A DNA stretch of 64,000 nt, from the NCBI RefSeq assembly GCF_024679245.1, contig NC_090184.1:8216047-8280046 (forward strand), read 5' to 3'. The position numbers and the translations under genes were made by a program. This document shows positions 11,480 through 23,040 of the stretch, in pieces. Every line of letters begins with the position of its first letter. The stretch's first letter is position 1. The stretch comes from Pseudorasbora parva (lineage: Eukaryota > Chordata > Actinopteri > Cypriniformes > Gobionidae). The notes under the pieces are model-generated. The model was not told the origin of the DNA, searched no databases, and saw only the letters and a list, made by a program, of their open reading frames with translations.

Positions 11480-12728
11480 TAGGATTTATTTACATATGAT
11501 ATATTCAAATACATGAATTTGAATGTTTTGCGGAGACAAGTTTATGTTTTCCAAGTGTATATGGAACAGTTTTAAAAATAGGAATAGCTATCCGATCAGT
11601 AAAAACGCATGAATGACCAGGTGTAAATGGGTCCGTTTGACATCTGTTCTTCAGTCTTATTTTAACCTAAAACTAACAAACTAAAGAAAAAATGTCACTT
11701 TGTGACAAAAAGGTTGCTGACCTTCGCATTAACTGAAATTACCTTATTCATTTTTGTCTTCACTAGATTATTATTGGGTCAAATTTAATTTACAAACACA
11801 CCAAAACACCAACAATGTTTGTGTCTTAATTAGGTCTGATTTAGCTAGAGGTGATTTTGCATGCCAGGGTGATGAAATGCCTGTGAATGATAGATAGGTC
11901 CCAGAATCTGTGCCAGCTGAGCACAAGCAGACAGCCAGAGCGCCGGAGAGAACGGCGATCTTGTCATGCGTGTCTGCTGTAGTACAAATGAAGAGGTTGT
12001 CCAAGGCAGCTGTCATGGAGGTTGTCAAGCTCTTGTGAACATTTGATTGAGTTATCAGTGAGCTCCTGGCCGAGATAAAGAGAGTCTGGCAGGATGGTAC
12101 TAGTTGAATTACCAGTGAAGAGCCAAGCAGTTATTACTCAACCGCTAATTGCTGCCACCATGAAACTCTTACCAAAGTGTGTCCATCTGTTCTTTAAACT
12201 GTATCCCTTAATTACTCAATTTAGTTTGCAACTTTTTAGCACAGCACTAAGGAAGCTTGTTTCCACCACAGAATAAAATACGAGGACATCTCACAAATCG
12301 ACTTTTTTTTGTTGCGATTCCGAATTAAAAGATTTTTTTTTTGTGCCTTAAGCTTATGAATAAGCTGGTGTGACCCAAAACAATGACAACATTTGCAATA
12401 AGGCGATTTAAGCCTTCAAATCTAATGGTGCTTGCACACCAGATGCAAATTAAGCATTAAGCGTGTGTGATGTTCATGTTAAGTCAATACAAAGACGCAA
12501 ATAGACATTCTGCAGTGCAAATTGAGCACTTTGGGCGTTTGAGGTGTGCAACGTTTGATTTGCGCAAGTTGATAAATCTGAACTTTTACGGTACCTGTTC
12601 GTACTTTATAGAAACAGGAATATAAAAAGGATACTTTCATTCTTGGAAGAAAGTAAGTAGGGAGGTCGGACAATCTGGCAAGTTGTGAAAAAAAAAAAGC
12701 TCTTTACTCAATTTAAGCTATACATATT
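11480..12728. other. no gene seen
   Basis: No exon or complete repeat can be supported. Homopolymer T runs at 12303-12310 and 12333-12341 only. Confidence 0.5.
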
Positions 12729-12951
12729 GGCCCTCATTTATCAATCTTGCGTAGAAACGGGTGTATATGTTGGCGTAAGATTATGCTTACACTCCTCTCA
12801 CCGCCTGATTTATGAAACTGTGCGCACCTCTGCAATTCAGGTGTACGCAATACTTGCCCTTGATAAATCCCGCGGCTGAAAACGATCGTCATTAGAATAA
12901 CACGCCCCTATATATTCAAGTCTCCGCCTCTCCCACGCCCTCATTTTACGC

Positions 12952-13205
12952 CATGGACACACAGAAGACGGCAAAGAAACGAAACTTCTCAGACGTGGAG
13001 ATCGGGCGCGCTCAATCATCTCTTTAGTCCACTTAGTCAGGGCACTGATTAGGACATAAGTCAACGGGCTGACTCCCTGATCAGTGCTCTGACTACTGAA
13101 CTATTGAGATGATTGAGACGCGCCCATCGAGACCATCACCAGGGAAGTGGAAAAAAACCCGAAATTGTTTTATTTGGGAGTTTAAAGAGTGGGATTAAAG
13201 GCGCT
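12952..13205 (+). pseudogene. Harbinger Myb-like protein fragment, interrupted
   Basis: ATG at 12952 gives MDTQKTAKKRNFSDVEI up to 13002, then a 122-bp MITE breaks the frame. Beyond it (from 13129) the frame continues ETITREVEKNPKLF, which rejoins exactly when the MITE and one ATC copy are left out; a stop follows soon after. The NFS-x-x-E pattern matches the Myb/SANT-like start in fish Harbinger elements. Confidence 0.7.
13004..13125. mobile_element. 122-bp hairpin MITE nested in the Harbinger ORF
   Basis: Two arms of about 55 bp are inverted copies (GGGCGCGCTCAATCATCTC at left, GAGATGATTGAGACGCGCCC at right). ATC occurs on both sides (13001-13003, 13126-13128) as a 3-bp duplication. The whole element folds into one long hairpin. 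Confidence 0.8.
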
Positions 13206-14004
13206 CACAAAAACAAAATATGGACCCAAATTACGAGTAGCTACTGTTAGTGTGGGGGTTGAGAAGCGCACTCCAGCAGTTTAAATAGCTGTTTGGATGA
13301 TAAATGACCATCACAATGCATTATTTTACAGCACGTTTTGAAACAATTAGCATTTAATTTCGTATCACGGCATGTATTGTGGTGTACGACAGTGATGATG
13401 ATGTGATGTGGAGTAAGATTCATTCACATTAATAATTACATGACAATTTGTAAGATTCTTCTTCTTATTATTATGATTATTATTCTTAATGACGCTTGTT
13501 ATTTAGAAGAAAATGCCGTTTTTATTGATTTTATTATTATTTAAAAGAAGAAGGCCATTTTTATTATTTTGTCAGTCTGAATTATTTTAGTCCCAGTCCG
13601 TGCGCAGCTGCTGGGCCAGGCGGGCCTGAAACGTCAGATAAAGCGCACAGGCTCGCGACTGGAGGAATACATATGCCTACAGATCAAACATTTTGGTAAA
13701 GTCACACAAATTAAACATTGACGTTCATGTTACACAAAAATAAACACTAAATGTTGTTGTTGTGGTTTTTAACAGTGGGTCATATAGCATATCTTGTCAG
13801 TGCGTTTTGTGGTGTTAGGAATTGCTTTTCTGCGCATTTTCCCACTAACTCAAACGTGCGTACACCACCTCCTGAGCTGGCGTAGGATTTGAGCGTGCCG
13901 TACGCCAACGTCCATATTGATAAATCTCGAAGTCACCGTGGGTTTGGGTGTACGCAAGGTGTACGCTGGAAATTTGGTGTACGCACTTTTGATAAATGAG
14001 GGCC

Positions 14005-15218
14005 ATTGAGACCACACATTAGCTTAAGCCGGAAAATTGAGTTTATTAACCGTGTTTTAAAACAATCCATGTCGGCCATTTCGCAATGAGAAAAGTGAAG
14101 TGAATGTCACGTGCGAATGAAGCGAGTAAACTCAAAATGTTCAAATGTCCAACTATGCGCGAATAGCACTTTATAATTGTGCCAGCCATGTCTGGTATGA
14201 ATGCACAGTTAGTCTCTCACTTCCGCTAAAATATATCATAGATGACATCACTGCGGACTTCAGCTTCTCTGCAGATTTTCTGTCCAATCAAATGCTTTCT
14301 AGAATTTGAAGCCATAAAGTTCCCATATATTATAAATAGACGAGGAAGCTACGGTTGCAATCAGTCACTTGTTCACACATTTACTATTTTCATCATGGTG
14401 AATGGCACACGGTGCACTATATAGGGGAAAGGGAACGATTCAGACTGTAAATATGCTTTCAGTTGAGGCGAATTAAGTCTGGTTTCACGCGCACCACCCC
14501 AACACACACACACAAACACAGTCAACTCTGGTCCAGAGATATGATAGCACAGAGCGGATCACGTGCGAGTCAGTTCAGACAATAAAACATATCGGTACCA
14601 TTTAAATTCTGCACAGAAGGCTGTATTTCAAAGCAGTATGGAGGAGATTATGATGAGAAATGGTTAGAGATTAGGAAACTGCAGCTTTACTGAGCTGAAA
14701 GGCGATTTAAATTAAACGCTATTGGCTTTTTTTTATGGGAGGAGCTACTTTTTATGTTCCGCCCCATCTTCCTGTTTTCAGGAATGAAATCCCAATGACC
14801 ATTTTTTTAATTCTGTGTCTAGTTATTAGGGGAGGGGGGAAAATGCGCATCATGTGGAGCATTCACATGAACACAGTCTGTTGTATACTACATGAACGTA
14901 AACAGTCGGATGTGTAACAGTATATTAGATCCGTGCATCTGTTCTTCAAAATAAGAAAAGTAACACAAAACGGGAAACTACAATCAAATCTATGCATATA
15001 AGGAATCAAAATTAGATTTTTAATTGGATCGCGACCTCTAGAATCAAATCAAATCGTGAGGTTCCAAAAGATTCCCTCCCTACTAGTTATGCTGGATTAA
15101 AAATTTCTTCCAATGACTCATTATCCTGATTGCAGATTGGAAATATTTGTCAGATAACGCGAGGTAACAAATTTTGCATTTCAGTATAGATACTATAATG
15201 TTTAGTCCACTTGAAATT
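14005..15218. other. no gene seen; fragmentary repeats
   Basis: Only AT-rich sequence and a hAT-like tail near 15020-15085 (AATCGTGAGGTTCC) are visible. No exon is supported. Confidence 0.45.
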
Positions 15219-15345
15219 TGTCACGGTTTCTGTTGTTTGAGATATTAGCTTTTCTGTGGTTCCTGTGTTTAGTTCCCGTTTTCTTTAGTTGCTGTAGTTT
15301 CTAATTATCTCATTTAGTTCACCTGTGTCTTGTTAACCACTTGTT
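15219..15345 (+). mobile_element. truncated LTR fragment
   Basis: TTTGTCACGGTTTCTG begins like a fish LTR (TGTCACGG) and is followed by the T-rich 'ttagttcacctgtgtcttgtt' promoter-like part, but no 3' end, poly(A) signal or duplication follows. Confidence 0.45.
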
Positions 15346-15730
15346 AACGTGGGCATCTTGTTGTTGCAGTCTTGGGGACTTTGAGCACGTTTACATGCAC
15401 ACCAGTAAGATGATAACTCACAAATATCAGATTATTGAAATTGAAATATTAGACAGAGCACATGCTGGGATTTTACCATTAATGGATTTGCTATTCTGGG
15501 TTATTCTTGTTGGGTTGTTCTTAAAATGTATCCTGTGCATTAGCTGTAAAAGTAGACAATCATGAAAGAACAAATGAAGAATGCATGTTTAGACTGTTAA
15601 AAATAATCATTTTTGTTTCTTGACAAATTGTACAACACACAAATCTGTTAAAATTGGCAACAATGACAACTACAAACCTAATATATTCTTTCAATTTATT
15701 CACGTTTAAATCAAACTTTTATTTTGACGG

Positions 15731-16387
15731 TCTGGTGTGGCAAGCAGCGTGGCAAGGGACCGTGAGACGAGACCGGTGTGTCACGCACATAGACTGTAAA
15801 AAAATATGGACGTAGTGTCCGTGACGTCACCCATAGGATTCTGATAAGCCGTTCTGAAGCTTAAAGTATGGGCGAGCTGGGCGTTGCCATCTTGTGAGCG
15901 AGTCAACGCGTGTCACTCCCGGATAACAGAAAATGGGCAAAAAGGCGGGATGTGCGCGGAGCTGAGGTGACGCAATAACTATAGACGGCGGATAAATGGC
16001 TATCCACTTGTAACCACGCCCTTAATTATGCAGAACCTTAAGGCTTTATATAACGGAAACGAATGAGTTATAAAAAAATTCACCCCCCTCAGAGTTGTCA
16101 TGAAGATCAAAATTAGCCTTATAAGCCAAAACCACAATTTGTACCAGGCTGTAAACATATTTTTTTCTGCTTTAAAGTTGAGAATTTTAACATGGGGCTC
16201 AATGAGATTCTGCTCCCTTCTGGAGCCTGTCCCTAGTGGCCAGTTGAGGAATTGCAGTTTACATTACTTCCGTATTGGCTTCAAGAGAGATGGCGGGAGG
16301 TTGCCGCTTGGTCACGCAGCTGGTACTCATTACCACTCGTCACCGGCCGCTCTCGCGGTCCCTCGCCACGCTGCTTGCCACACCACA
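15731..16387. mobile_element. second inverted-LTR element, split by a nested insertion
   Basis: Left end TCTGGTGTGGCAAGCAGCGTGG and right end CACGCTGCTTGCCACACCACA are inverted copies of the same LTR 5' end as at 9973. A perfect 5-bp duplication GACGG (15726-15730, 16388-16392) flanks it. Without the nested insert it is only about 133 bp: about 100 bp of the LTR start fused head to head with about 35 bp of the same start, with the join at CTCGCGG/CTCACGG. No PBS or leader is present. Confidence 0.8.
15788..16311. mobile_element. unclassified insertion inside the second inverted-LTR element
   Basis: TCACGCA stands on both sides (15781-15787, 16312-16318), a 7-bp duplication. The insert begins ATAGACTGTAAAAAAATATGG and has a repeat-like body (GACGTCACCCATAGG), familiar as a dispersed cyprinid repeat. 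No inverted ends or coding frame seen. Confidence 0.6.
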
Positions 16388-17399
16388 GACGGGTTGCCAT
16401 GACTTTTGAGTGTCTGTGTTCACAGTATGACACGCGCCCCCGTTATTCACACAGAGACGCAAAACATGGAAGAGTAATATTTAAATAGTATTTAATATAC
16501 ACAGACACTCGTATATATTCGGCTATTCTGGAGCCCTGCATGACGCGACTGAACGCAGCTGCGGGACCAAATATAGTTTACTTGTGAGTCAATACTATAC
16601 AGATACTATCGTCACATTTTTAAAATTTTAGCAACGCAAGTAAACAGCGTTTACATGACTTTATTAATAAACCGGGTTATTTCCTTGTAGTGACGTCAAA
16701 AATAATAATGTCCGTATCTGACTCAGAGTACTCCAAATGTTATGTCAGTTGTGATGTTAAATAAAACATGCACTGTGTGAGCGGGAGATTTACGGCTCAT
16801 ATTATCCCTCATGCTATATGCAGCATTCAGACTGAACCTCTTCTACTTCTGATGCATGAGATGAGAATATATCTTTACAATTTTCTGGGTCTTAAAAGAG
16901 TCTGCATTTGTGACGCATGTCCTTATTTCATGCCAAACGCTCGCTCGCTTTGTCTGGATGAGTTTAAATGTGTGCTAAGTTTGCGTTTTTGTCACCTATC
17001 ACAGATGTGCACTTCAATAAGCCGACAGAAAGCGGGTTAATGCGTTTAAATGAAGTGCGAAATTGGGGTAAAAGAAAAAAAACTACCTGTTCCAACCGGT
17101 TTATGCTTACTCCGATGAAATAAAACGGGTTACTGCGTTGACCATAATCGGCTTAAGAACGTGCATGTAAGTGCACCCTTTGTTATAGTTCCGTCTCTTT
17201 TTCAATTCTTTTTCTAATGTGAAAGCACACTGGGTCACCACCTTGTTGACAAACTAGTTGGTGAAAAAAAAATCAAGAGTACTCACGGTTATAAAAATGT
17301 ATCTGTGCGTGTACACTGTGCTACACGATATGCTGATAACAAAATGTCATGTCACATGCGCTGTACGTATACCCTATTGTACCAACAGTTTTACCTCGC
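16388..17399. other. no gene seen
   Basis: Unremarkable sequence without a recognisable exon or full repeat. Confidence 0.45.
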
Positions 17400-17700
17400 A
17401 GTTGCAAGTTTATAACTTGCTTATCTTGCAGTTTTGATTTTTTTTCTTACAATTGTGTTTATATCTTGCAAATTGGTCTCTTACAGTTGTTTATCTCGCA
17501 AATCTGACTTCTTTTTCTGCCATTTTTTTTTCGCACAAATTGTTCTCACAATTCTGACTTTTTCTTGCAATTCTTTATATCTTGCATTTCTGACATTTTT
17601 CAGTTGTGTTTATAATCTCTCAAATCTGACTTTTTTTTCTCTCACAATTGTGAGTTTATATCTTGCAATTCTGAAAGAAAAAAGTATAAATTGGGAGATA
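17400..17700. repeat. degenerate tandem repeat (TTGCAATTCTGAC-type)
   Basis: About eight diverged units of 35-40 bp built on ATCTTGCAATTCTGACTTTTT with CACAATTGTG between. A reverse-strand relative is at about 42405-42490. The 104-aa ORF here is only this T-rich repeat. Confidence 0.65.
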
Positions 17701-19215
17701 AAAAGTCACTTACCTTTTTTATTTTTTATTCTGTTTGGGCTACTATAGTTATTTAAACTCTAAAGTTGTTTAAATTATAATATTAACAGTAATTTCAGGG
17801 TTTATAGCGGTATGTTGTCATGGCAACAGAGGTGTAAAATTAAATGTAACTTTACACAGAAAAGGTTAAGTGAATTTTTTTCACATGGAAATGATGTAGT
17901 TAGTAGTTAATGCATAGCCTGTAGTTTACATCTTGTGGCTCTACGTTTGAGTGTTTTAACGTTTACAAATAGCCTCACTGTAAACCAGATTTTTGCTTTT
18001 TTTATATAAAGAAAAGGAGGGACAAGTGGGAATATATTTTTGTAGTAATCACCATGATGTCCAGTGAGCTTAATTTGTATTAAACCCAGAATATTATTTT
18101 AAGATGAAAGCCTAAAAAGAGACCGCTTCTGTATATCCTTCCTATCACATGAGCTGTTACAGATGAGAACATGTTTGAAAGGGGAAATCTGAAACATGTT
18201 CTTGGTGAAGGAGGAGACAGAGGGGAGGGCTTGTGAAGGGAGCACGTATTGTTTGTGCTCAGTGTCGGCTTCAGCGGCCTGAGGGGGTAGAATCAAGCAA
18301 TAGAGACGACTGTCATTTGACTCGGTTCAAGCAGGATGACGTTTTGTTCCCTACGAGGTCATTGAAGAATGGCTAACTTGCTTAAACCACCTTAGGTTTG
18401 AACAATTCTACATATTACAACTCTTAAAACGGGTTTTGCAGTGTCAGGTCTACGCTGTGTGATCAAGGTAATATACTCAGCGCTGGGTACTGATCTTGTG
18501 AAGCGTTTCAATTAAGTTTTGTGTTTGAACTAGTCTGACAGGGAGTTTGTTCAGACTGACAATCAATTAGGCTGGCAATAGCAGTAATGGTGACAGTGAT
18601 GATGTTAATGGGGCTAGTTTGGCAAAAGTGTGTTTATGTGCCTGTAGGAACTTTCTTTTGGTGAATGACAGTGTTTATCCAGTTTTAAAGAATGTCTCAA
18701 ATTTTGCAAATATTTAGACAAGTAGCTTTTAATACAGCTTATACGAGCATCAATATTTTTCTTTTTTAATGAGTTACATGATTATTGTACTGTGGTGAGC
18801 AAAATTGTCTGAAAGTGGGATACATTATCAATCAAATTCAAATTTCCTCATTCCAATGTCTTTTTGACAGTTAAGTTGCATGATTTATTTTTTTACTTTG
18901 GGGGGAAAAGCATCATCATTCTGTCAAACTGAAAAAGGAAAAAAAATGGAGTCAGCATTTAATTATAGTTCGAAAGATTTGCCGGTAATTCTGTGCATGA
19001 TTTGTAATCTTAATAAACTCCATTATTAGTCTCTAGCATTGGTTCTGATACAATACTTAACCTTAATTCCTTAATAGTCTTGTGTAATGGTCTTAAATCT
19101 ATTTCTCAATAGTTGTATGGTTTGGGTTTTAGGATTTTTGATTTATTTTTTCAATCAGAGGAACCAAGCCGCTGTTGTGCCCTATATTCAAATTGTTTAA
19201 AGCAAACAGTAAAAT
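17701..19215. other. no gene seen
   Basis: AT-rich sequence with no supported exon. Confidence 0.45.
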
Positions 19216-20235
19216 AAATATAGCTGCAAGCAGCAATTCTGGGGCCAAGCACAAAGAAGAAAAGGAGACAAGCTAGCATGGCTGGAAGGGATCAGCTGCA
19301 ACAATTAACCATTAAAGGCCTATTAACATAAGCTGAGACAACATAGATATACAATTATACATAGAAACATAGGGGTAAAAAAAAAAAAAAAGGATTTAAT
19401 AATGTATAACTTTTGACCAACAGGTGGCACTGTGACCAAATGAATGTGGTGTGGTCAGAGTGAGGTGACAATGACACATGCACAATTTAGTGTCAATATG
19501 TCAAAACATTGCAGAGATACAACCTTAAGAGTCATTTGGCATCATGCCTCAGGTTCGTCGCTGTGTTAAACAAAAACGATTTCATCTGTTGATGTGAAAT
19601 CAATAACTTTTTGTCGGGATGGTCTGAAGATGATACGATTCAATTTTGGTGAAAATCGGAACAAACGGCCTGGGAGGAGTTTGAAAAAGTAGGTTTTTAA
19701 CAAGATGGAGGAGAGGAAGTTTTACCAAATAAATTATGGCAAAATTGGCATCTATGTTCTCAGCAGTAGCCAAGAATGTATTATGACCAGTTTCATTATA
19801 ATAGGCTAATTTATTCAAAAGTTTAAGTACCTTCAGGGCATGGTGCAGCAGAGGCATAACGAGTTTCGTAACGATCTGTTAATGCATTCGTAAAATACAG
19901 CATTTTTAGAGACAATTCAAATGGCAGACGCCCAAAATGGCCAATATGGGATAATTGAATATCTGTTGACTCGGCATGACATCCCGAATCTAACAAGAGC
20001 ACTTTTATGATTTTTGGACAAACCTATCAGAAGTTATAAGCCAAAATAGCCCTTTTTTGGATCTCCGGACCAGTAGGTGGCATTGCGCCGAAACGCTGCT
20101 GGTCAATTTAAGTCATGCTTGTGATGGCATGCACCAAGTTTGGTTTGAATACGATAAAGCATTGTAGAGATACAGCCTTGATTGTCAACGGAGTAAGTGA
20201 AGCTAAGTTTGGCTGGCATCCAGGCTAACACAATA
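19216..20235. repeat. dispersed cyprinid repeat (GCTGCAAGCAGCAAT type)
   Basis: It begins ATAGCTGCAAGCAGCAATTC and GGGGCCAAGCAC, a start I know from widespread zebrafish/carp repeats, and contains two 'cagtaggtggca'-like motifs (19420, 20068). It ends near GGCTGGCATCCAGGCTA, which is the right end of the TAGCCTG family described elsewhere in the window. Exact borders uncertain. Confidence 0.5.
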
Positions 20236-21091
20236 TAAGAAAACTATTTAAAGTATATATTTAACATGCAATGGGATCTTTTTCTGACCGTTTGAAATAA
20301 CTCATTTGCATAGATATATAACAATTTTTGCTTCAGACAGTGTCTGAATTAATGCGCGCTTATTTGTCGCTGTGAGATGTGAGACACGGATCGTGAAAGC
20401 CTACTTTCCTACTGCCAAGATTAACTTGCCAAATAAAATCATGATTAAAATAAACACAATTTGTTGGTTAATTCAGTATTGATTTGCTCTGTGCCAATGC
20501 ATTGAAAAAGATAACATTTAGCCATAGAGCATTGGAAAAGTTGGACATTGTATAGCCATCCTTTTTGATTTATCATAGAACACTTTGTAATATGTGCCGT
20601 ACACTCTGTGTAAATACGTGTGCATAGGATGAATGAATGGTTTGGCAGATGTGTGTGACATCATGTGCAGATTTCATGTTGATCTTGGGTCAGGATGGCT
20701 TTTTCCGGCAGAGCTTAACCAGCATTGGTTAACCTGTTGACTCAGTGCTTATGCCTGAGCCTTAACGTTTCCACAATGTTTTTGTTGTTAATCTTTGTTT
20801 GTCCCTCTGGGAACAATAGGACAGAATATCCCATTTATGTAAGCTTTCCTGTTAGCTCTCATCCAGAGATTGAGTGGGGTTGTATGAATATTAGTTATTA
20901 TTTTAAATATTTGTGTGTGTACTTATTGGTTTTCAACATGAATACATAACTTTTGAAAGAAAGAAAAAACCCTTTAGAATTAGATTTAGCGGTCTTCCAT
21001 TTAAAATATCTTGATGTTAGCCTACGTCGACTCAGCTTTCATCACATAAATGTCTGAAGAAAAAAAATCTGAATTCGTTCAACCCAATGTA

Positions 21092-22285
21092 CAGGTCCTT
21101 CTAAAAAAATTTGCATATCATGAAAAGGTTCTCTAAATGAGCTATTAACCTAATCATCTGAATCAACTAATGAACTCTAAACGCCTGCAAAAGATTCCTG
21201 AGGCTGTATCAAGGCACCTCAGTGGGAAGTCTGTGGGAAGGAAAAAGTGTGGCAAAAAACGCTGCACAACGAGAAGAGGTGACCGGACCCTGAGGAAGAT
21301 TGTGGAGAAGGACCGATTCCAGACCTTGGGGGACCTGCGGAGGCAGTGGACTGAGTCTGGAGTAGAAACATCCAGAGCCACCGTGCACAGGCGTGTGCAG
21401 GAAATGGGCTACAGGTGCCGCATTCCCCAGGTCAAGACACTTTGGGCTACAGAGAAGCAGCACTGGACTGGAAATCAAGGTGCCAGAGTCTGGAGGAAGA
21501 CTGGGGAGAAGGAAATGCCAAAATGCCTGAAGTCCAGTGTCAAGTACCCACAGTCAGTGATGGTCTGGGGTGCCATGTCAGCTGCTGGTGTTGGTCCACT
21601 GTGTTTTATCAAGGGCAGGGTCAATGCAGCTAGCTATCAGGAGATTTTGGGGCACTTTATGCTTCCATCTGATGAAAAGCTTTATGGAGATGAAGATTTG
21701 GTTTTTCAGCATGACCTGGCCCCTGCTCACAGTGCCCAAACCACTGGCAAATGGTTTACTGACCATGGTATTACTGTGCTCGATTGGCCTGCCAACTCTC
21801 CTGACCTGAACCCCATAGAGAATCTGTGGGATATTGTGAAGAGAAAGTTGAGAGACGCAAGACCCAACACTCTGGATGAGCTTAAGGCCGCTATCGAAGC
21901 ATCCTGGGCCTCCATAACACCTCAGCAGTGCCACAGGCTGATCGCCTCCATGCCACGCCCCATTGAAGCAGTCATTTCTGCAAAAGAATTCCCGACCAAG
22001 TATTGAGTGCATAACTGAACATAATTGTTTGAAGGTTGATTTTTTTTTTTTTTTTGTATTAAAAACACTTTTCTTTTGTTGGTCGGATGAAATATGCACA
22101 TTTTTTGAGGTTTTGGGTTTTCATGAGCTGTATGCCAAAATCATCAGTATTGAGACAATAAAAGACCTGAAATATTTCAGTTGGTGTGCAATGAATCTAA
22201 AATATATGAAAGTTTAATTTTTATTATTACATTATGGAAAATAATGAACTTTATCACAATATGCAATTTTTTTTAGAAAGACTCT
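21092..22285 (+). mobile_element. Tc1-like transposon with internal deletions (copy 2)
   Basis: Same family as copy 1, opposite orientation. TA at 21090-21091 and 22286-22287 flank CAGGTCCTTCTAAAAAAAT and a decayed right end (AGAAAGACTCT). It is 1194 bp against 1579 bp for copy 1. The inner part of the left TIR, about 150 bp before the transposase middle, and about 20 codons of the catalytic core are missing. Confidence 0.92.
21170..22006 (+). pseudogene. Tc1 transposase remnant with an open 278-codon frame (copy 2)
   Basis: The frame stays open from AVSRHLSGKSVGRKKCGKKR to SAKEFPTKY. The start MNSKRLQKIPE is artefactual, made by a deletion that fused TIR-side sequence to the transposase; most of the first DNA-binding helices are absent. 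After EKQHWT the frame jumps to NQGARVW, so the first catalytic Asp (DESKF) is gone. The second Asp (QHDLAPAH) and Glu (NPIENLWD) remain. Not an active transposase. Confidence 0.9.
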
Positions 22286-22479
22286 TAATAGCACCTAATT
22301 TGTATGTGCAAACTGGGTGCCGGTGTGATGAGACGCCATGCTCGGCTAGATTCGCAGAGAACTCGTTCATCTTGGGGTCTTGCCCGTGGGCACGACCGCC
22401 CACTCCGCGTTGGCGTCACTTTTGCCGCACGCACCCTCGCGCTCATGCAGACGCGTCAAGTATAAACAAGGCTTAAGGC

Positions 22480-22625
22480 GTCTCACAACATCAAGTGTGT
22501 TGTTGGAACGATTCAGCGTTTGAATGAATCGTTTGAATGAACGACGCAATGACTCACTCATTAAGACGGTCACCTGCTGCCACCTACTGGAAGTTTAGTT
22601 TCATCTTTAAACATACTTTCCAACA
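22480..22625 (-). mobile_element. fragment of a hAT element
   Basis: The CGATTCA, TCATTAAGACGGTCACCTGCTGCC and CACCTACTGG series is the reverse complement of sequence inside the hAT element at 44425-45637 (around 44620-44720). Confidence 0.6.
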
Positions 22626-23040
22626 TTTATTGTGTATTCAGTACTTCAAATCTCAAAACAATATTTAATGCAGTTGTAATTTTTCAGTGTAAATTATTGA
22701 ATTTGATTGGTAACAGCCCTTATTGTGTCTTATTTTAATTTAATGTATTGATCAAATTTAACAATATAAAATTAAACCTAAAGCATAGCCTATATTTAAT
22801 AAGATTAGGGGGGAAAATTGCCCTTTATAAAAAGTAAAAATATCACAAATATGCAGATTTAAATATGTCAACGCTGATTGAACACTAGTGAGAATGTTGC
22901 TTCAGAATAACTTATATTTACAACACGCACACAAATATATATTGTCCAGTTGAGTTCATACAATACCCCAAATGTTTTTCGAAAACTATTTGTAAATTGT
23001 GAGAAAATTGCTATTTTAACCAAGGAGCCGGGACGTCTGA
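22626..23040. other. no gene seen
   Basis: AT-rich sequence with no supported feature. Confidence 0.4.

Larger units (their letters stand above)
12729..14004 (+). mobile_element. Harbinger-type transposon remnant
   Basis: Ends GGCCCTCATTTATCAA and TTGATAAATGAGGGCC are perfect inverted copies, flanked by ATT on both sides (12726-12728, 14005-14007), a 3-bp duplication as in PIF/Harbinger. At 12952 an ORF starts MDTQKTAKKRNFSDVEI, the typical beginning of the Myb-like accessory protein. The ORF is cut by a nested MITE and a stop; no DDE transposase remains. Confidence 0.85.

Noticed and set aside
17434..17748. 104-codon hydrophobic ORF
   Set aside because: Made by a T-rich degenerate tandem repeat.
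21170..22006. 278-codon ORF as a working gene
   Set aside because: It is a Tc1 transposase remnant with a false start and without the first catalytic Asp.
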